Source: Alphaproteobacteria bacterium
GTDB lineage: Bacteria; Pseudomonadota; Alphaproteobacteria; Rhizobiales; Xanthobacteraceae
NCBI GenBank assembly: GCA_037200445.1
Contig: JBBCGH010000001.1
Coordinates: forward strand, 2,418,001-2,482,000
Direction: 5' to 3'
DNA length: 64,000 bases
Notes under the pieces: generated by a model
Told to the model about the DNA's origin: nothing
Seen by the model: only the letters and a program-made list of their open reading frames with translations
The model's database searches: none
Shown here: in pieces, positions 16,950 through 25,748 of the stretch
How positions within the stretch are numbered: the stretch's first letter is position 1
Layout of the letters: each line of letters opens with the position of its first letter
Made by a program: the position numbers and the translations under genes

Positions 16950-18550
16950 CCGACATGCCGCGCGAACGGCTGTTTTTGTTCGATACGACGCTGCGCGACG
17001 GCGCGCAGATGAACGGCGTCGATTTTACGCTGCACGACAAGCTCGCGATCGCCAAGCTGCTCGATGAGCTCGGCATCGACTACATCGAGGGCGGCTATCC
17101 GGGCGCGAACCCGACGGACACCGACCTGTTCTCGCAGGAGCGCAAACTCGGCGCGACGTTCACGGCATTCGGCATGACGCGGCGGCCCGGCCGCTCGACC
17201 TCGAACGACCCGGGCCTGGCGACGCTGCTCGATGCGAAGGCGGATGCGATCTGCTTCGTGGCGAAGACGTGGGATTATCACGTGAAGGTCGCACTGGAGA
17301 CAACAAACGAGGAAAACCTCGCCTCGATCCGCGACAGCGTGCAGGCCGCGAAACAGAAGGGCCGCGAGGTGCTGATCGACTGCGAGCATTTCTTCGACGG
17401 CTACAAGGCCAATCCGGACTACGCGCTGGCCTGCGCGAAGGCAGCGCACGAGGCGGGCGCGCGCTGGGTCGTGCTGTGCGACACCAATGGCGGGACGCTG
17501 CCGCACGAGGTCGAGGCGATCGTCGGCGACGTGGTGAAGCATGTGCCCGGCGACCATGTCGGCATCCATGCGCACAACGATACCGAACAGGCGGTGGCGA
17601 ATTCGCTGGCCGCGGTGCGCGCCGGGGCGCGCCAGATCCAGGGCACGCTCAACGGGCTGGGCGAACGCTGCGGCAACGCCAACCTCATCTCGATCATACC
17701 GACTTTGAAACTGAAGCCGGAGTTCGCGGACAGGTTCGAGATCGCGGTCACCGACGAAAAGCTCAAGTCGCTCGCCCACGCCTCGCGCACCATCGACGAG
17801 ATGCTCAACCGCGCGCCGAACCGGCACGCGCCTTACGTAGGCGAGAGCGCGTTCGCCACCAAGGCCGGCATTCACGCCTCGGCGATCGCCAAGGACCCGG
17901 CGACCTACGAGCACGTACTGCCCGACCTTGTCGGCAACGAGCGGAAAATCCTGGTGTCGGACCAGGCCGGCCGGTCGAACGTGCTGAGCGAACTCGAGCG
18001 TATCGGCCTGACCGTCGACAAAAGCGATTCTCGCATCACCCGCCTGCTCGACGAGGTGAAGGAGCGCGAGGCGCAGGGCTATGCCTACGAGGCAGCCGGC
18101 GCGTCGTTCGAGTTGCTGGCGCGCCGCGTGCTCGGCCGGGTGCCGGAGTATTTTGCGGTCGAGAAATTCGACGTCAGCGTGGAGCAGCGCATCAATGCGG
18201 TCGGCCAGCGCGTCACCGTGTCGATGGCGATCGTCAAGGTGAAGGTCGGCGACGAAAGCATGATCTCGGCGGCCGAGGGCAACGGCCCGGTCAATGCGCT
18301 CGACGTCGCGCTGCGCAAGGACCTCGGCAAGTACCAGAAATACATCGAGGGGCTCGAACTCACCGACTACCGTGTGCGTATCCTCAACGGCGGCACCGAG
18401 GCCGTGACCCGCGTTTTGATCGAGAGCCAGGACGAGACCGGCGCACGCTGGACCACGGTCGGCGTCTCGCCGAACATCATCGATGCCTCGTTCCAGGCGC
18501 TGATGGATTCGATCGTGTACAAGCTCGTGAGAATCGGCGCGCCCGCATGA
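16946..18550 (+). CDS. cimA: (R)-citramalate synthase
   Basis: The 534-residue protein condenses pyruvate and acetyl-CoA to citramalate, a threonine-independent entry to isoleucine. It has the DRE-TIM signature FDTTLRDGAQ near residue 13, the metal histidines in GIHAHNDT, QGTLNGLGERCGNANL, and a C-terminal LeuA-type regulatory domain (about 380-530) that usually binds isoleucine. The distinction from isopropylmalate and homocitrate synthase rests on length, the GAQMNGVDFTLHDK variant of the active-site loop and overall resemblance to CimA. The GTG start overlaps the stop of the small membrane peptide; an ATG three codons later is possible. Its own stop overlaps the next gene as ATGA. Confidence 0.92.
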   Translation: MTDMPRERLFLFDTTLRDGAQMNGVDFTLHDKLAIAKLLDELGIDYIEGGYPGANPTDTDLFSQERKLGATFTAFGMTRRPGRSTSNDPGLATLLDAKADAICFVAKTWDYHVKVALETTNEENLASIRDSVQAAKQKGREVLIDCEHFFDGYKANPDYALACAKAAHEAGARWVVLCDTNGGTLPHEVEAIVGDVVKHVPGDHVGIHAHNDTEQAVANSLAAVRAGARQIQGTLNGLGERCGNANLISIIPTLKLKPEFADRFEIAVTDEKLKSLAHASRTIDEMLNRAPNRHAPYVGESAFATKAGIHASAIAKDPATYEHVLPDLVGNERKILVSDQAGRSNVLSELERIGLTVDKSDSRITRLLDEVKEREAQGYAYEAAGASFELLARRVLGRVPEYFAVEKFDVSVEQRINAVGQRVTVSMAIVKVKVGDESMISAAEGNGPVNALDVALRKDLGKYQKYIEGLELTDYRVRILNGGTEAVTRVLIESQDETGARWTTVGVSPNIIDASFQALMDSIVYKLVRIGAPA

Positions 18551-18924
18551 TCGATCACATTTCCATCGCGGTCAGCGATCTGTCGCGTGCGACCAGCTTC
18601 TACGAAGCGGTGTTGCGCACGATCGGTTACGAACTGCTGGTGGTGCGCGGCTCGACCGTCGGCTTCGGCAAGCGGTATCCCGAGTTCTGGCTCAACGCGC
18701 GGCCCGACATGGACCCGCTGCCGGCCAACAACGGCTCGCACATCTGCCTGCGGGTGCGCTCGACCGATCTGGTCGACGCGTTCCATGCGGCGGCGATCGC
18801 GAACGGCGCCACCTCGAACGGCGCGCCCGGCCTGCGACCGCATGAGAGGATTGCGGGCTATTACGCGGCCTTCATCCGCGATCATGACGGCAATCGCGTC
18901 GAGGCCGTGACGTTTACCACCTGA
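18547..18924 (+). CDS. VOC family protein
   Basis: The 125-residue single-domain protein starts MIDHISIAVSDLSRATSFYE, has GSHICLRVRSTDLVDAFH in the middle and ends FIRDHDGNRVEAVTF, the usual VOC metal-site frame with His4 and the C-terminal Glu. It is the last member of the overlapping cysS-cimA chain (ATGA with cimA). It is distantly similar in form to the VOC protein at 12371 (both have DAFHAAA and a GYYAAFIRD-like stretch), so the two may be paralogues. Substrate unknown. Confidence 0.88.
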   Translation: MIDHISIAVSDLSRATSFYEAVLRTIGYELLVVRGSTVGFGKRYPEFWLNARPDMDPLPANNGSHICLRVRSTDLVDAFHAAAIANGATSNGAPGLRPHERIAGYYAAFIRDHDGNRVEAVTFTT

Positions 18925-18978
18925 CCGCGCCCTTGACGGCCCACGCCGGCTCCCGGAAAGAGGGCTCTCGGGGTCCGG

Positions 18979-20349
18979 ATGCTGTTCCAAAGCCAGATCT
19001 ATGTGCTCGCGTTCCTGCCGGTCACGGTCGCGCTGTACTATGCGACCGCGCGGTCGGCGGTCGTGCGTCAATGGGTGCTGATCGCGGCGTCCTTGTTCTT
19101 CTACGGCTGGTGGGACCCGCGCTTCGTCATTCTGGTCGTGAGCCAGATCACCGCGACCTGGCTGCTCGCGCGCGCCTATGAGCGGACCGCCGCTCGGGCA
19201 TGGCTTGTTGCCGGCGTGATCCTCAATCTCGCGTCGCTCGGCACCTTCAAGTATCTCGACTTCCTGCTTGCCTCGTTCGAGGCCGCAACCGGCGGCGCGC
19301 TGCCGCGCGCACATCTCATCCTGCCCATCGGCATCAGCTTCTTTTCCTTCCAGCTCATCTCGTATCTCGTCGACCGCATGCGCGGGAGCGCGCCGCTCTA
19401 CCCGTTCCGTCCGTTCGCGCTGTTCGTGCTGGTGTTCCCGCATGTGATCGCCGGCCCGATCGTGCGGCACAACGAGCTGGTGCCGCAGTTTGCGCTCGAC
19501 CCGCGCCGCGAGGGGATGTGGGCGCGCATCGGCGCGGGGCTGGTGATCTTCACGGTTGGGTTCGGCAAGAAGGTGCTGCTCGCCGACCGGCTGGCGCCCG
19601 TCGTCGACCAGTTCTTCTCGCAGGCCACGCATGGTGTGCTCAATTTCGGCGAAGCGTGGACGGCGGCGCTCGCGTTTTCGTTCCAGCTCTTTCTCGATTT
19701 CTCCGCCTATACCGAAATGGCGATCGGCTCCGCGCTGCTGTTCGGGCTCGTGCTCCCGGAGAATTTCCGCCGGCCGTATCTCGCAACCGACCTGCGCGAT
19801 TTCTGGCGCCGCTGGCACATCTCGCTGTCGAATTTCCTGCGCGACTATCTCTACATCCCGCTTGGCGGCAGCCGCGAAGGCGCCGCGCGCTATGTATTCG
19901 CCACGCTTGTCACCATGGGCCTGTGCGGGCTGTGGCACGGGGCAGGGTGGACCTACGTCGCCTGGGGGCTGTGGCATGGCGTCGGCTTGATCGTGTGCCG
20001 CGGCTGGCAACAGCTCGCGCGCCCGCTGCCGGCCATCGCAGGCTGGGCGATCACGATGCTGTTCGTGCTGGTCGGCTGGGTCGTGTTCCGTGCGAGCGGA
20101 TTTGCCACGGCGGGCTCAATTCTCGGGTCGCTCGCAGGCCTCCAGGGGTTCGGCGGCGCACTCGCCGAAGCAAAGCTGATCGCGATCGCGGCGCTCGCCA
20201 GCGCGCTGATCCCGTCCGCGCACGAGATGAAGGATCGATTGCTGCGCCCAATGCCGGTGGTCGCAGTCGTGACCGCGCTGCTTGCTGCTTTCTGCGTTTT
20301 CGAGGTGGGCAAGGGCGCGCCGGTGAACTTCATCTATTTCCAGTTCTGA
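18979..20349 (+). CDS. MBOAT family O-acyltransferase (AlgI-like)
   Basis: The 456-residue polytopic protein starts MLFQSQIYVLAFLPVTVALYY-like, as AlgI/DltB-type acyltransferases do, and contains the conserved FFSFQLISYLVD, DFWRRWHISLSNFLRDY and the catalytic-histidine segment GLWHGAGWTYVAWGLWHG (His320). About ten TM helices are visible. It should carry acyl groups across the inner membrane and onto an exported polysaccharide or other surface molecule. The next gene, two bases away, encodes an SGNH-like partner, the usual MBOAT pairing. No polysaccharide synthesis genes lie next to it, so the acceptor is unknown. Confidence 0.92.
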   Translation: MLFQSQIYVLAFLPVTVALYYATARSAVVRQWVLIAASLFFYGWWDPRFVILVVSQITATWLLARAYERTAARAWLVAGVILNLASLGTFKYLDFLLASFEAATGGALPRAHLILPIGISFFSFQLISYLVDRMRGSAPLYPFRPFALFVLVFPHVIAGPIVRHNELVPQFALDPRREGMWARIGAGLVIFTVGFGKKVLLADRLAPVVDQFFSQATHGVLNFGEAWTAALAFSFQLFLDFSAYTEMAIGSALLFGLVLPENFRRPYLATDLRDFWRRWHISLSNFLRDYLYIPLGGSREGAARYVFATLVTMGLCGLWHGAGWTYVAWGLWHGVGLIVCRGWQQLARPLPAIAGWAITMLFVLVGWVVFRASGFATAGSILGSLAGLQGFGGALAEAKLIAIAALASALIPSAHEMKDRLLRPMPVVAVVTALLAAFCVFEVGKGAPVNFIYFQF

Positions 20350-20351
20350 CC

Positions 20352-21422
20352 ATGCTGCAGCAGGCGCGTACGGAGGCGAGCACGGGCGACGGCTGGCGGC
20401 GCTTCGTCGGAGTTTTTCTCACCACGTTTGTCGGCGGGATTGTTGCCGCTGCAGTGTTCATTCTGCTGCTCGACCCCTTCGACATGGTGCCGTTCTCGCT
20501 GCCGATCGAGCGGCCGCTGGTGAGCGGGAGCCAGCGCTTTGCCTATCCGCAGGCGATGCGCAGCGGCCGGTTCGACTCGATCATCGTCGGCTCGTCGACC
20601 GCCCGCCTGATCGATCCGGAGCAGCTCAACGGGCCGTTCAAGGCCCGCTTCGCCAACATGGCGATGAACGCGTCGAGCGCCTGGGAGGAATGGACGACAT
20701 TCGAATATTTCCGCCGTCATGCCGGCGCGCCGAAGGTGCTGATCGTTGGCGTGGACGATGGATGGTGCGATCCGAATGCGGATCGGGACCGCGCCCGGCA
20801 CGGCTTTCCCGCGTGGATGTACGACGACAACCGCTGGAACGACTACGCCAACCTGTTCAACAGCGGCACGCTCGAAATCGCGGCGCGTCTTGTCGGCTAT
20901 CATCTCGGGCTCTATCGGGCGCGCAGCCGCTATGACGGCTTCGAGGTCTTTACGCCGCCGGAAGGCGACTACGACCTTGCGCGCGCCAAGCGCGGCATCT
21001 GGGTGGCGCAAACGGAGCGTCCGTTGCCGAACGTGGCTCCGCCGTCACTGACCGATGCCGAGCGGCGGACACTGCGCTTTCCTGCACTTGAATGGCTCGA
21101 TCAAATGCTGGGCGAAATTCCATCGTCGACCAAGATACTCGCCTTCATGCCGGTGCATGTCGCAATCCAGGCATGGCCCGGAACGGAGGCGGCCGCGGTC
21201 GAGGCCGAATGCAAGGCGCGCATCGAAGCGATCGGCCGCGCGCACGGTGCCAAGGTGATCGACTGGCGCATCGCTTCGCCGATCACCACCAACGATTCAA
21301 ACTATTGGGACGCGCTGCATTACCGGCTGCCGATCGCGCAGCGGATCGGACGCGAGCTGATCGATGCGGCGATCAATGACAGGGAGTCGCCGGACGGCAG
21401 CTATCGGCTGCCTGTCCGGTGA
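20352..21422 (+). CDS. SGNH-hydrolase-like membrane-anchored partner of the MBOAT protein
   Basis: The 356-residue product has an N-terminal membrane anchor (about residues 20-45) followed by a periplasmic domain with GSSTAR (80-85), matching the nucleophile elbow of AlgJ/AlgX/DltD-like SGNH proteins, and DALHYR near the end, with Asp320 and His323 completing a Ser-Asp-His triad. It starts two bases after the MBOAT stop, so the two are translated together. By analogy it transfers the acyl group delivered by the MBOAT protein to a periplasmic acceptor. The frame is open far upstream inside the MBOAT gene, but that part is a shadow. Its stop directly abuts the stop of the convergent LOG gene. 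Confidence 0.85.
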   Translation: MLQQARTEASTGDGWRRFVGVFLTTFVGGIVAAAVFILLLDPFDMVPFSLPIERPLVSGSQRFAYPQAMRSGRFDSIIVGSSTARLIDPEQLNGPFKARFANMAMNASSAWEEWTTFEYFRRHAGAPKVLIVGVDDGWCDPNADRDRARHGFPAWMYDDNRWNDYANLFNSGTLEIAARLVGYHLGLYRARSRYDGFEVFTPPEGDYDLARAKRGIWVAQTERPLPNVAPPSLTDAERRTLRFPALEWLDQMLGEIPSSTKILAFMPVHVAIQAWPGTEAAAVEAECKARIEAIGRAHGAKVIDWRIASPITTNDSNYWDALHYRLPIAQRIGRELIDAAINDRESPDGSYRLPVR

Positions 21423-22028
21423 CTACATCCGCTCGACTGTCTCGGGCTTGCCTTGCTTCTCCTGCTCGCCGACCCGGGCCGCAGCCGCGCGCAGCATCGG
21501 CAGCACCTCGTCCGCCCGTTGCGCGACCAGCAGCGTCACGCCGAGCTCGAGCCGGATGAAATCGAGCCGCCGCATGTGATCGAGCAGCGCGCACAGCGGG
21601 TCCCAGAACTGCTTGATGTTCAGGATCAGGATCGGCTTCTTGTGGCGGCCGAGCTGGGCCCAGGTGAGCTGCTCGACCAGCTCCTCCAGCGTGCCGATGC
21701 CGCCGGGCAGTGCCACGAACGCGTCGGCGCGCTCGAACATGGTCTGCTTGCGCACGTGCATGTCGGGGGTAATGATCACCTCCTGCGCGCGCCGTAATGT
21801 CTGCTCGCGGTTCTGCAGGAATTCCGGAATGATGCCGGTGACGTGCCCGCCATTGTCGAGCACGGCGGTCGCCACCGCGCCCATCAGGCCTTTGGAGCCT
21901 CCACCGTAGACAAGGCCGACGCCCTCGCGGGCCATGGCCTTGCCGAGTTCGCGAGCGGCCTCAACAAAAGCGGGGTCCGTCCCCGGGCCGGACCCGCAGT
22001 AGACGCAAACGTTTCGAATCGTGCTCAT
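21423..22028 (-). CDS. LOG family protein (TIGR00730)
   Basis: The 201-residue protein carries GGGSKGLMGAVA and the family motif PGGIGTLEELVE, with a Rossmann-like fold. LOG proteins cleave the ribosyl bond of nucleoside 5'-monophosphates; cytokinin riboside monophosphate is the plant substrate, while in bacteria AMP or related nucleotides are usual. I start at the ATG giving MSTIRNVCVYCGSGPGTD; an upstream ATG at 22043 would add five residues. The gene is convergent with the SGNH gene with no bases between the two stop codons. Confidence 0.92.
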   Translation of the reverse strand: MSTIRNVCVYCGSGPGTDPAFVEAARELGKAMAREGVGLVYGGGSKGLMGAVATAVLDNGGHVTGIIPEFLQNREQTLRRAQEVIITPDMHVRKQTMFERADAFVALPGGIGTLEELVEQLTWAQLGRHKKPILILNIKQFWDPLCALLDHMRRLDFIRLELGVTLLVAQRADEVLPMLRAAAARVGEQEKQGKPETVERM

Positions 22029-22188
22029 GGGCCGGATGTGCATCGCGCCATCAGGGGCGTCAAGGCGTGGATAATCTCGGCCGGAATGCAGCGAAAAACC
22101 GCCTGGAACTCGCGAATTTGCCGGATTTTTCCATTGCTTCGCCGGGGTCGCTGGTACATTCGATGTGGGAACGTGCAACGGACTGACG

Positions 22189-22278
22189 ATGACTCGTGCC
22201 GGTGTGACCTATGTGGCGATGGCGGCGGCCGGAATTACCGCGGGCGCCCTCGGTTACGCGGTGAATCTGGTCGTATGA
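22189..22278 (+). CDS. 29-residue hydrophobic N-terminal fragment, probably the lost anchor of the next gene
   Basis: The 30-codon frame reads MTRAGVTYVAMAAAGITAG and continues as a typical membrane anchor, then stops with TGA at 22276. In the +1 frame the codons from 22265 on read into the proline-rich protein at 22289 without a stop. A single-base shift at 22265-22275 would join the two into one anchored protein. It may be a genuine micro-ORF, a frameshift mutation or a sequencing error; I favour a broken N-terminus. Confidence 0.45.
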   Translation: MTRAGVTYVAMAAAGITAGALGYAVNLVV

Positions 22279-22288
22279 CGAGCCGGAC

Positions 22289-23515
22289 GTGCCGCCCGCG
22301 GTTATGTCGGCGGCTCCGCCACCGGGATCGGTATCCCCGACTGCCGGCCATCCGCAGGTCGCCCAGGACGCGCCTGCACATTCGGACAAGGACTCACGCG
22401 CCGAGGCGGGCGTGCCGGTGACCGTTACTCCTCCGCCCAAGGCTTCGAACCAGCAACCCGCTCCGGAAACCGCATCTGCGCCCGCCGCTGCGCCCAGTCT
22501 TGCGGAGACCGCCGTCGCGCCGCCTGACGCGAAGATGGAAAAGCCGCAGGCCGCATCCGCGCCGAAGGACTTGCTCGCACTTGCGTCGCCCGTGACGCCG
22601 GCGATGGCGTCGCCAAGGGCCGAGTCACCAGCCTTGGTACCGTCCGCCGAGCGGCTTCACGCGGCCACCCCTCCGCCGGCATCGCCGGCGCAGGATCAGC
22701 CGAAGCGCGAAGCCGCCGTGGCGCCGCCGCCCGCGCGCCCGGTCGAAAAACCGATTGTCGCGCAGCCATCCGCTGAACCTGCGCCCCCCGCCCTTCCGAG
22801 TGCGGCGGTGGCACAACCCGCGATCCCGCCGGCGCCAGCGTCGCCGGAAGCCGTGTCGAAATTGGCGGCAGTGACCCAAGGTACGGACGAGAACGATCCC
22901 GTTACGCTCCCCGTGCCGTCGCAGCGTCCCGCTATCGCCCCGCGGCCCAGGAATTTCCGTAGCGCTGCGCCGGCCCGAAGTGAGCCGAGCGCATTGGCGG
23001 CGCCACAGGCATCACTCTCACCGGAGCCCGACGCAACGATCGCGCCACCAACCGCGATGGCGTCACCCTCGGCGCCAGCGGATGCTGTCGCCGTCGCGCC
23101 TTCGGCAGAGAATCCGGAATTGCGGCCGCCAACCTCGGTTGCACCGGCGAAGGCAGCCGACAGGCCGGTCAAATCGTCTCCGCGGCTCGCGGCACTTCCT
23201 CCGGGCGCCACATCCGACCGACCGCAGATCACGATCATGCGTGGCCGGCGGCCTGCAGTGATGCAGCGCACGCCCACGCCGCAAAAGCAGAAGGTCGCCG
23301 CGTTGCCTTCGGGCGCGGCGGCCGCCCCGACGGCAACCGACGCGCCGTCCATCCTGATTCTGCGCGGCGGGCGTCGACCGCACTACGCGCTGGCGAGCGT
23401 GCCGCAAGGAGCGCCCGAGCCGCTGCTGACCGTCATTCGCGGTGCCCGTCCGAGGCCGGTCATCCTCCACCACTACGTCCCGCCGAACGCGTTGATCCTG
23501 CATATCCACCGCTGA
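22289..23515 (+). CDS. Proline/alanine-rich protein, probably missing its membrane anchor
   Basis: The 408-residue frame from a GTG is extremely rich in Pro and Ala for its first 300 residues, with no globular pattern, and ends with a more structured region holding the repeated motif ITIMRGRRP, ILILRGGRRP and LTVIRGARPRP, three copies of an I-x-x-RG-x-RP unit, before a final VILHHYVPPNALILHIHR. The start has no good ribosome binding site and the product as written has no signal or anchor, whereas the 29-codon frame just upstream supplies one in the neighbouring frame. A periplasm-spanning linker protein is likely. I recognise no family. Confidence 0.65.
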   Translation: MPPAVMSAAPPPGSVSPTAGHPQVAQDAPAHSDKDSRAEAGVPVTVTPPPKASNQQPAPETASAPAAAPSLAETAVAPPDAKMEKPQAASAPKDLLALASPVTPAMASPRAESPALVPSAERLHAATPPPASPAQDQPKREAAVAPPPARPVEKPIVAQPSAEPAPPALPSAAVAQPAIPPAPASPEAVSKLAAVTQGTDENDPVTLPVPSQRPAIAPRPRNFRSAAPARSEPSALAAPQASLSPEPDATIAPPTAMASPSAPADAVAVAPSAENPELRPPTSVAPAKAADRPVKSSPRLAALPPGATSDRPQITIMRGRRPAVMQRTPTPQKQKVAALPSGAAAAPTATDAPSILILRGGRRPHYALASVPQGAPEPLLTVIRGARPRPVILHHYVPPNALILHIHR

Positions 23516-23596
23516 CGTGCACCGCGGCCACGGAGGGTGCGGCGCGCGCGCGAACGGCCTATATGTGGTGCAACAGCCTAAGGCCCGCCACGCCCG

Positions 23597-25555
23597 ATGA
23601 ACGCGCCGCCGAATCCTGCCAGCTTCAAGATCTCCGCCGATCGCGGCGTGCTGTGGTGCACGATGATCGGTCTGTGGCCTTACATCTGGCCGTCGGATCG
23701 TGCCGACCTGAAAATGCGCGTGGTCTGGGCGACCGTGCTGCTGCTTTTCGCCAAGCTCGCCACCATCGCGGTTCCGTTCACGTTCAAATGGGCGGTCGAT
23801 GCGCTCACCGGTGACGCGCATGCGCCGGCCGAGACCCCGTCCTGGCTTGTCTGGGTCTTCGCCGCGCCGGTGCTGCTCACCGTCGCCTACGGGGGCACGC
23901 GCATCGTCATGGCGTTGCTGACGCAGGTTCGCGACGGGCTGTTCGCCAAGGTCGCGATGCACGCAGTGCGCCGCCTCGCGCTCATCACCTTCGAGCACAT
24001 GCATCTGCTGTCGCTGCGCTTCCACCTCGAGCGCAAAACCGGCGGCTTGACCCGCGTGCTCGAGCGCGGCCGCAACGGCATCGAGACCATCGTGCGCATG
24101 GTCATCCTGCAGCTCGTGCCGACCATCGTCGAGCTCGCATTGATCGTCGGCGTGCTCTTGTGGATGTTCGACTGGCGCTATGTGCTGATCATCGGCGTCA
24201 CCGTCGTGCTCTACATGACCTACACCTATTACGCGACCGAGTGGCGCATCGGCATCCGCCGCAAGATGAACGACAGCGACAGCGACGCCAACACCAAGGC
24301 GATCGACTCGCTGCTCAACTACGAGACCGTGAAGTATTTCGTCGCCGAGGAGCGCGAAGCGAACCGCTACGACCGCACCATGGCGCGCTACGAGGATGCG
24401 AGCGTGAAGGCCTACACCTCGCTCGCCGTGCTCAACGCAGGGCAGGCCGCGCTTTTCACCGTCGGCCTCGGTGCCGCGATGGTGCTGTGCGTCGTCGGCA
24501 TTGGCGCCGGGACCAACACGGTCGGCGACTTCGTGATGATCAACGCGATGATGATCCAGCTTTACCAGCCGCTGAACTTCATGGGCATGGTCTATCGCGA
24601 GATCAAGCAGGCGGTGACCGACATCGAGCTCATGTTCTCGATCCTCTCGCGCGAGCCGGAGATCGAGGATGCCCCGGGTGCAAGGCCGATCGCGGTCTCG
24701 CGCGGCGCGATCCGGTTCGAGGACGTGGAGTTTGCCTATGAGCCCGCACGGCAAATCCTCAAAGGTCTGAGCTTCGACGTGCCGGCAGGGCATACGGTTG
24801 CGATCGTTGGCCCATCCGGGGCCGGCAAGTCGACCATCTCGCGGCTGCTGTTCCGGTTCTATGACGTGACGGGCGGGCGCGTCACGATAGACGGGCAGGA
24901 CATCCGCGCGGTCACGCAGCACTCGCTGCGCTCCGCCATCGGCATGGTCCCGCAGGATACCGTGCTTTTCAACGACACGATCCGCTACAACATCCGCTAT
25001 GGCCGCTGGGATGCGACCGATCCTGAAATCGAGGAGGCCGCGCGCCTTGCCCAGATCGACGACTTCATCCGCATGTCGCCGGACGGCTACGAAACCGAAG
25101 TCGGCGAGCGCGGCCTGAAACTTTCCGGCGGCGAAAAGCAGCGCGTCGCGATCGCGCGCACCATTCTCAAAGGGCCGCCGATCCTGCTGCTCGACGAGGC
25201 GACCTCGGCGCTCGACAGCCACACCGAGAAGGAGATCCAGGATGCGCTGGACAAGGTCTCGCGCGGGCGCACCACGCTCGTCATCGCACACCGGCTTTCC
25301 ACGATCGTCGGCGCCGACGAGATCATCGTGCTCGATCAGGGCGTGATCGCCGAGCGCGGCACGCACCACCAGCTGCTGCTGAAGAATGGCCTCTATGCCA
25401 GCATGTGGAATCGCCAGCGCGAAGCCGAGGAGGCACGCGAGAAGCTCGCCCGTATCGATGACGAGAAGGCCGCGCCGAACCGCAATCCGCCGCCGGTCGA
25501 TGATCCTCTGCTCGAAAGGGCCGAAGCGCCCGACGTGCCCGCGGCAGCGGAGTAG
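23597..25555 (+). CDS. Atm1-type ABC exporter (fused permease-ATPase)
   Basis: The 652-residue half-transporter has six TM helices (about residues 40-340) and an ABC domain with Walker A GPSGAGKST, signature LSGGEKQRVAIAR and Walker B ILLLDEATSALD. The segment LLNYETVKYF in the membrane domain is the mark of the Atm1/ABCB7/HMT1 group, which exports glutathione-linked metal or sulfur species. It functions as a homodimer in the inner membrane. A charged C-terminal tail of about 50 residues follows the ATPase. It stands alone, with about 190 bases to the next gene. Confidence 0.93.
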   Translation: MNAPPNPASFKISADRGVLWCTMIGLWPYIWPSDRADLKMRVVWATVLLLFAKLATIAVPFTFKWAVDALTGDAHAPAETPSWLVWVFAAPVLLTVAYGGTRIVMALLTQVRDGLFAKVAMHAVRRLALITFEHMHLLSLRFHLERKTGGLTRVLERGRNGIETIVRMVILQLVPTIVELALIVGVLLWMFDWRYVLIIGVTVVLYMTYTYYATEWRIGIRRKMNDSDSDANTKAIDSLLNYETVKYFVAEEREANRYDRTMARYEDASVKAYTSLAVLNAGQAALFTVGLGAAMVLCVVGIGAGTNTVGDFVMINAMMIQLYQPLNFMGMVYREIKQAVTDIELMFSILSREPEIEDAPGARPIAVSRGAIRFEDVEFAYEPARQILKGLSFDVPAGHTVAIVGPSGAGKSTISRLLFRFYDVTGGRVTIDGQDIRAVTQHSLRSAIGMVPQDTVLFNDTIRYNIRYGRWDATDPEIEEAARLAQIDDFIRMSPDGYETEVGERGLKLSGGEKQRVAIARTILKGPPILLLDEATSALDSHTEKEIQDALDKVSRGRTTLVIAHRLSTIVGADEIIVLDQGVIAERGTHHQLLLKNGLYASMWNRQREAEEAREKLARIDDEKAAPNRNPPPVDDPLLERAEAPDVPAAAE

Positions 25556-25692
25556 CTTGGTCGCCGCGCGCGAGGCCGATCATCCGCAAGCTAGGCGCGG
25601 CGCAGAGGCCTCGTGCTTCTTTTGCTGACGGAGTCGGAACGTCTGGTCGACGCGTTTCTCTTAATCTCGGTATGGTTCATTTTGGAATTTGT

Positions 25693-25721
25693 TTGCACGA
25701 GGTGCGCGTCGCGCGCACTAT
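25693..25721 (+). promoter_or_regulatory. Putative sigma70 promoter for the ABC-CPBP pair
   Basis: TTGCAC (25693-25698) and CACTAT (25716-25721) lie 17 bases apart, about 28 bases upstream of the ATPase start. The -10 box is weak. The spacer contains the GCGCGTCGCGCGC inverted repeat, which might be an operator. Confidence 0.3.
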
Positions 25722-25748
25722 TGATGCGATCAAGGGCTTGGACGAGGA

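Noticed and set aside
18367-20010. Minus-strand frame of 547 codons opposite cimA, VOC and MBOAT genes
   Set aside because: Shadow frame of GC-rich coding DNA; composition dominated by Arg, His and Gln and no domain.
23063-25369. Minus-strand frame of 768 codons opposite the proline-rich protein and Atm1-type exporter
   Set aside because: It is the complement of a well-supported ABC exporter and looks like a random GC-rich translation.
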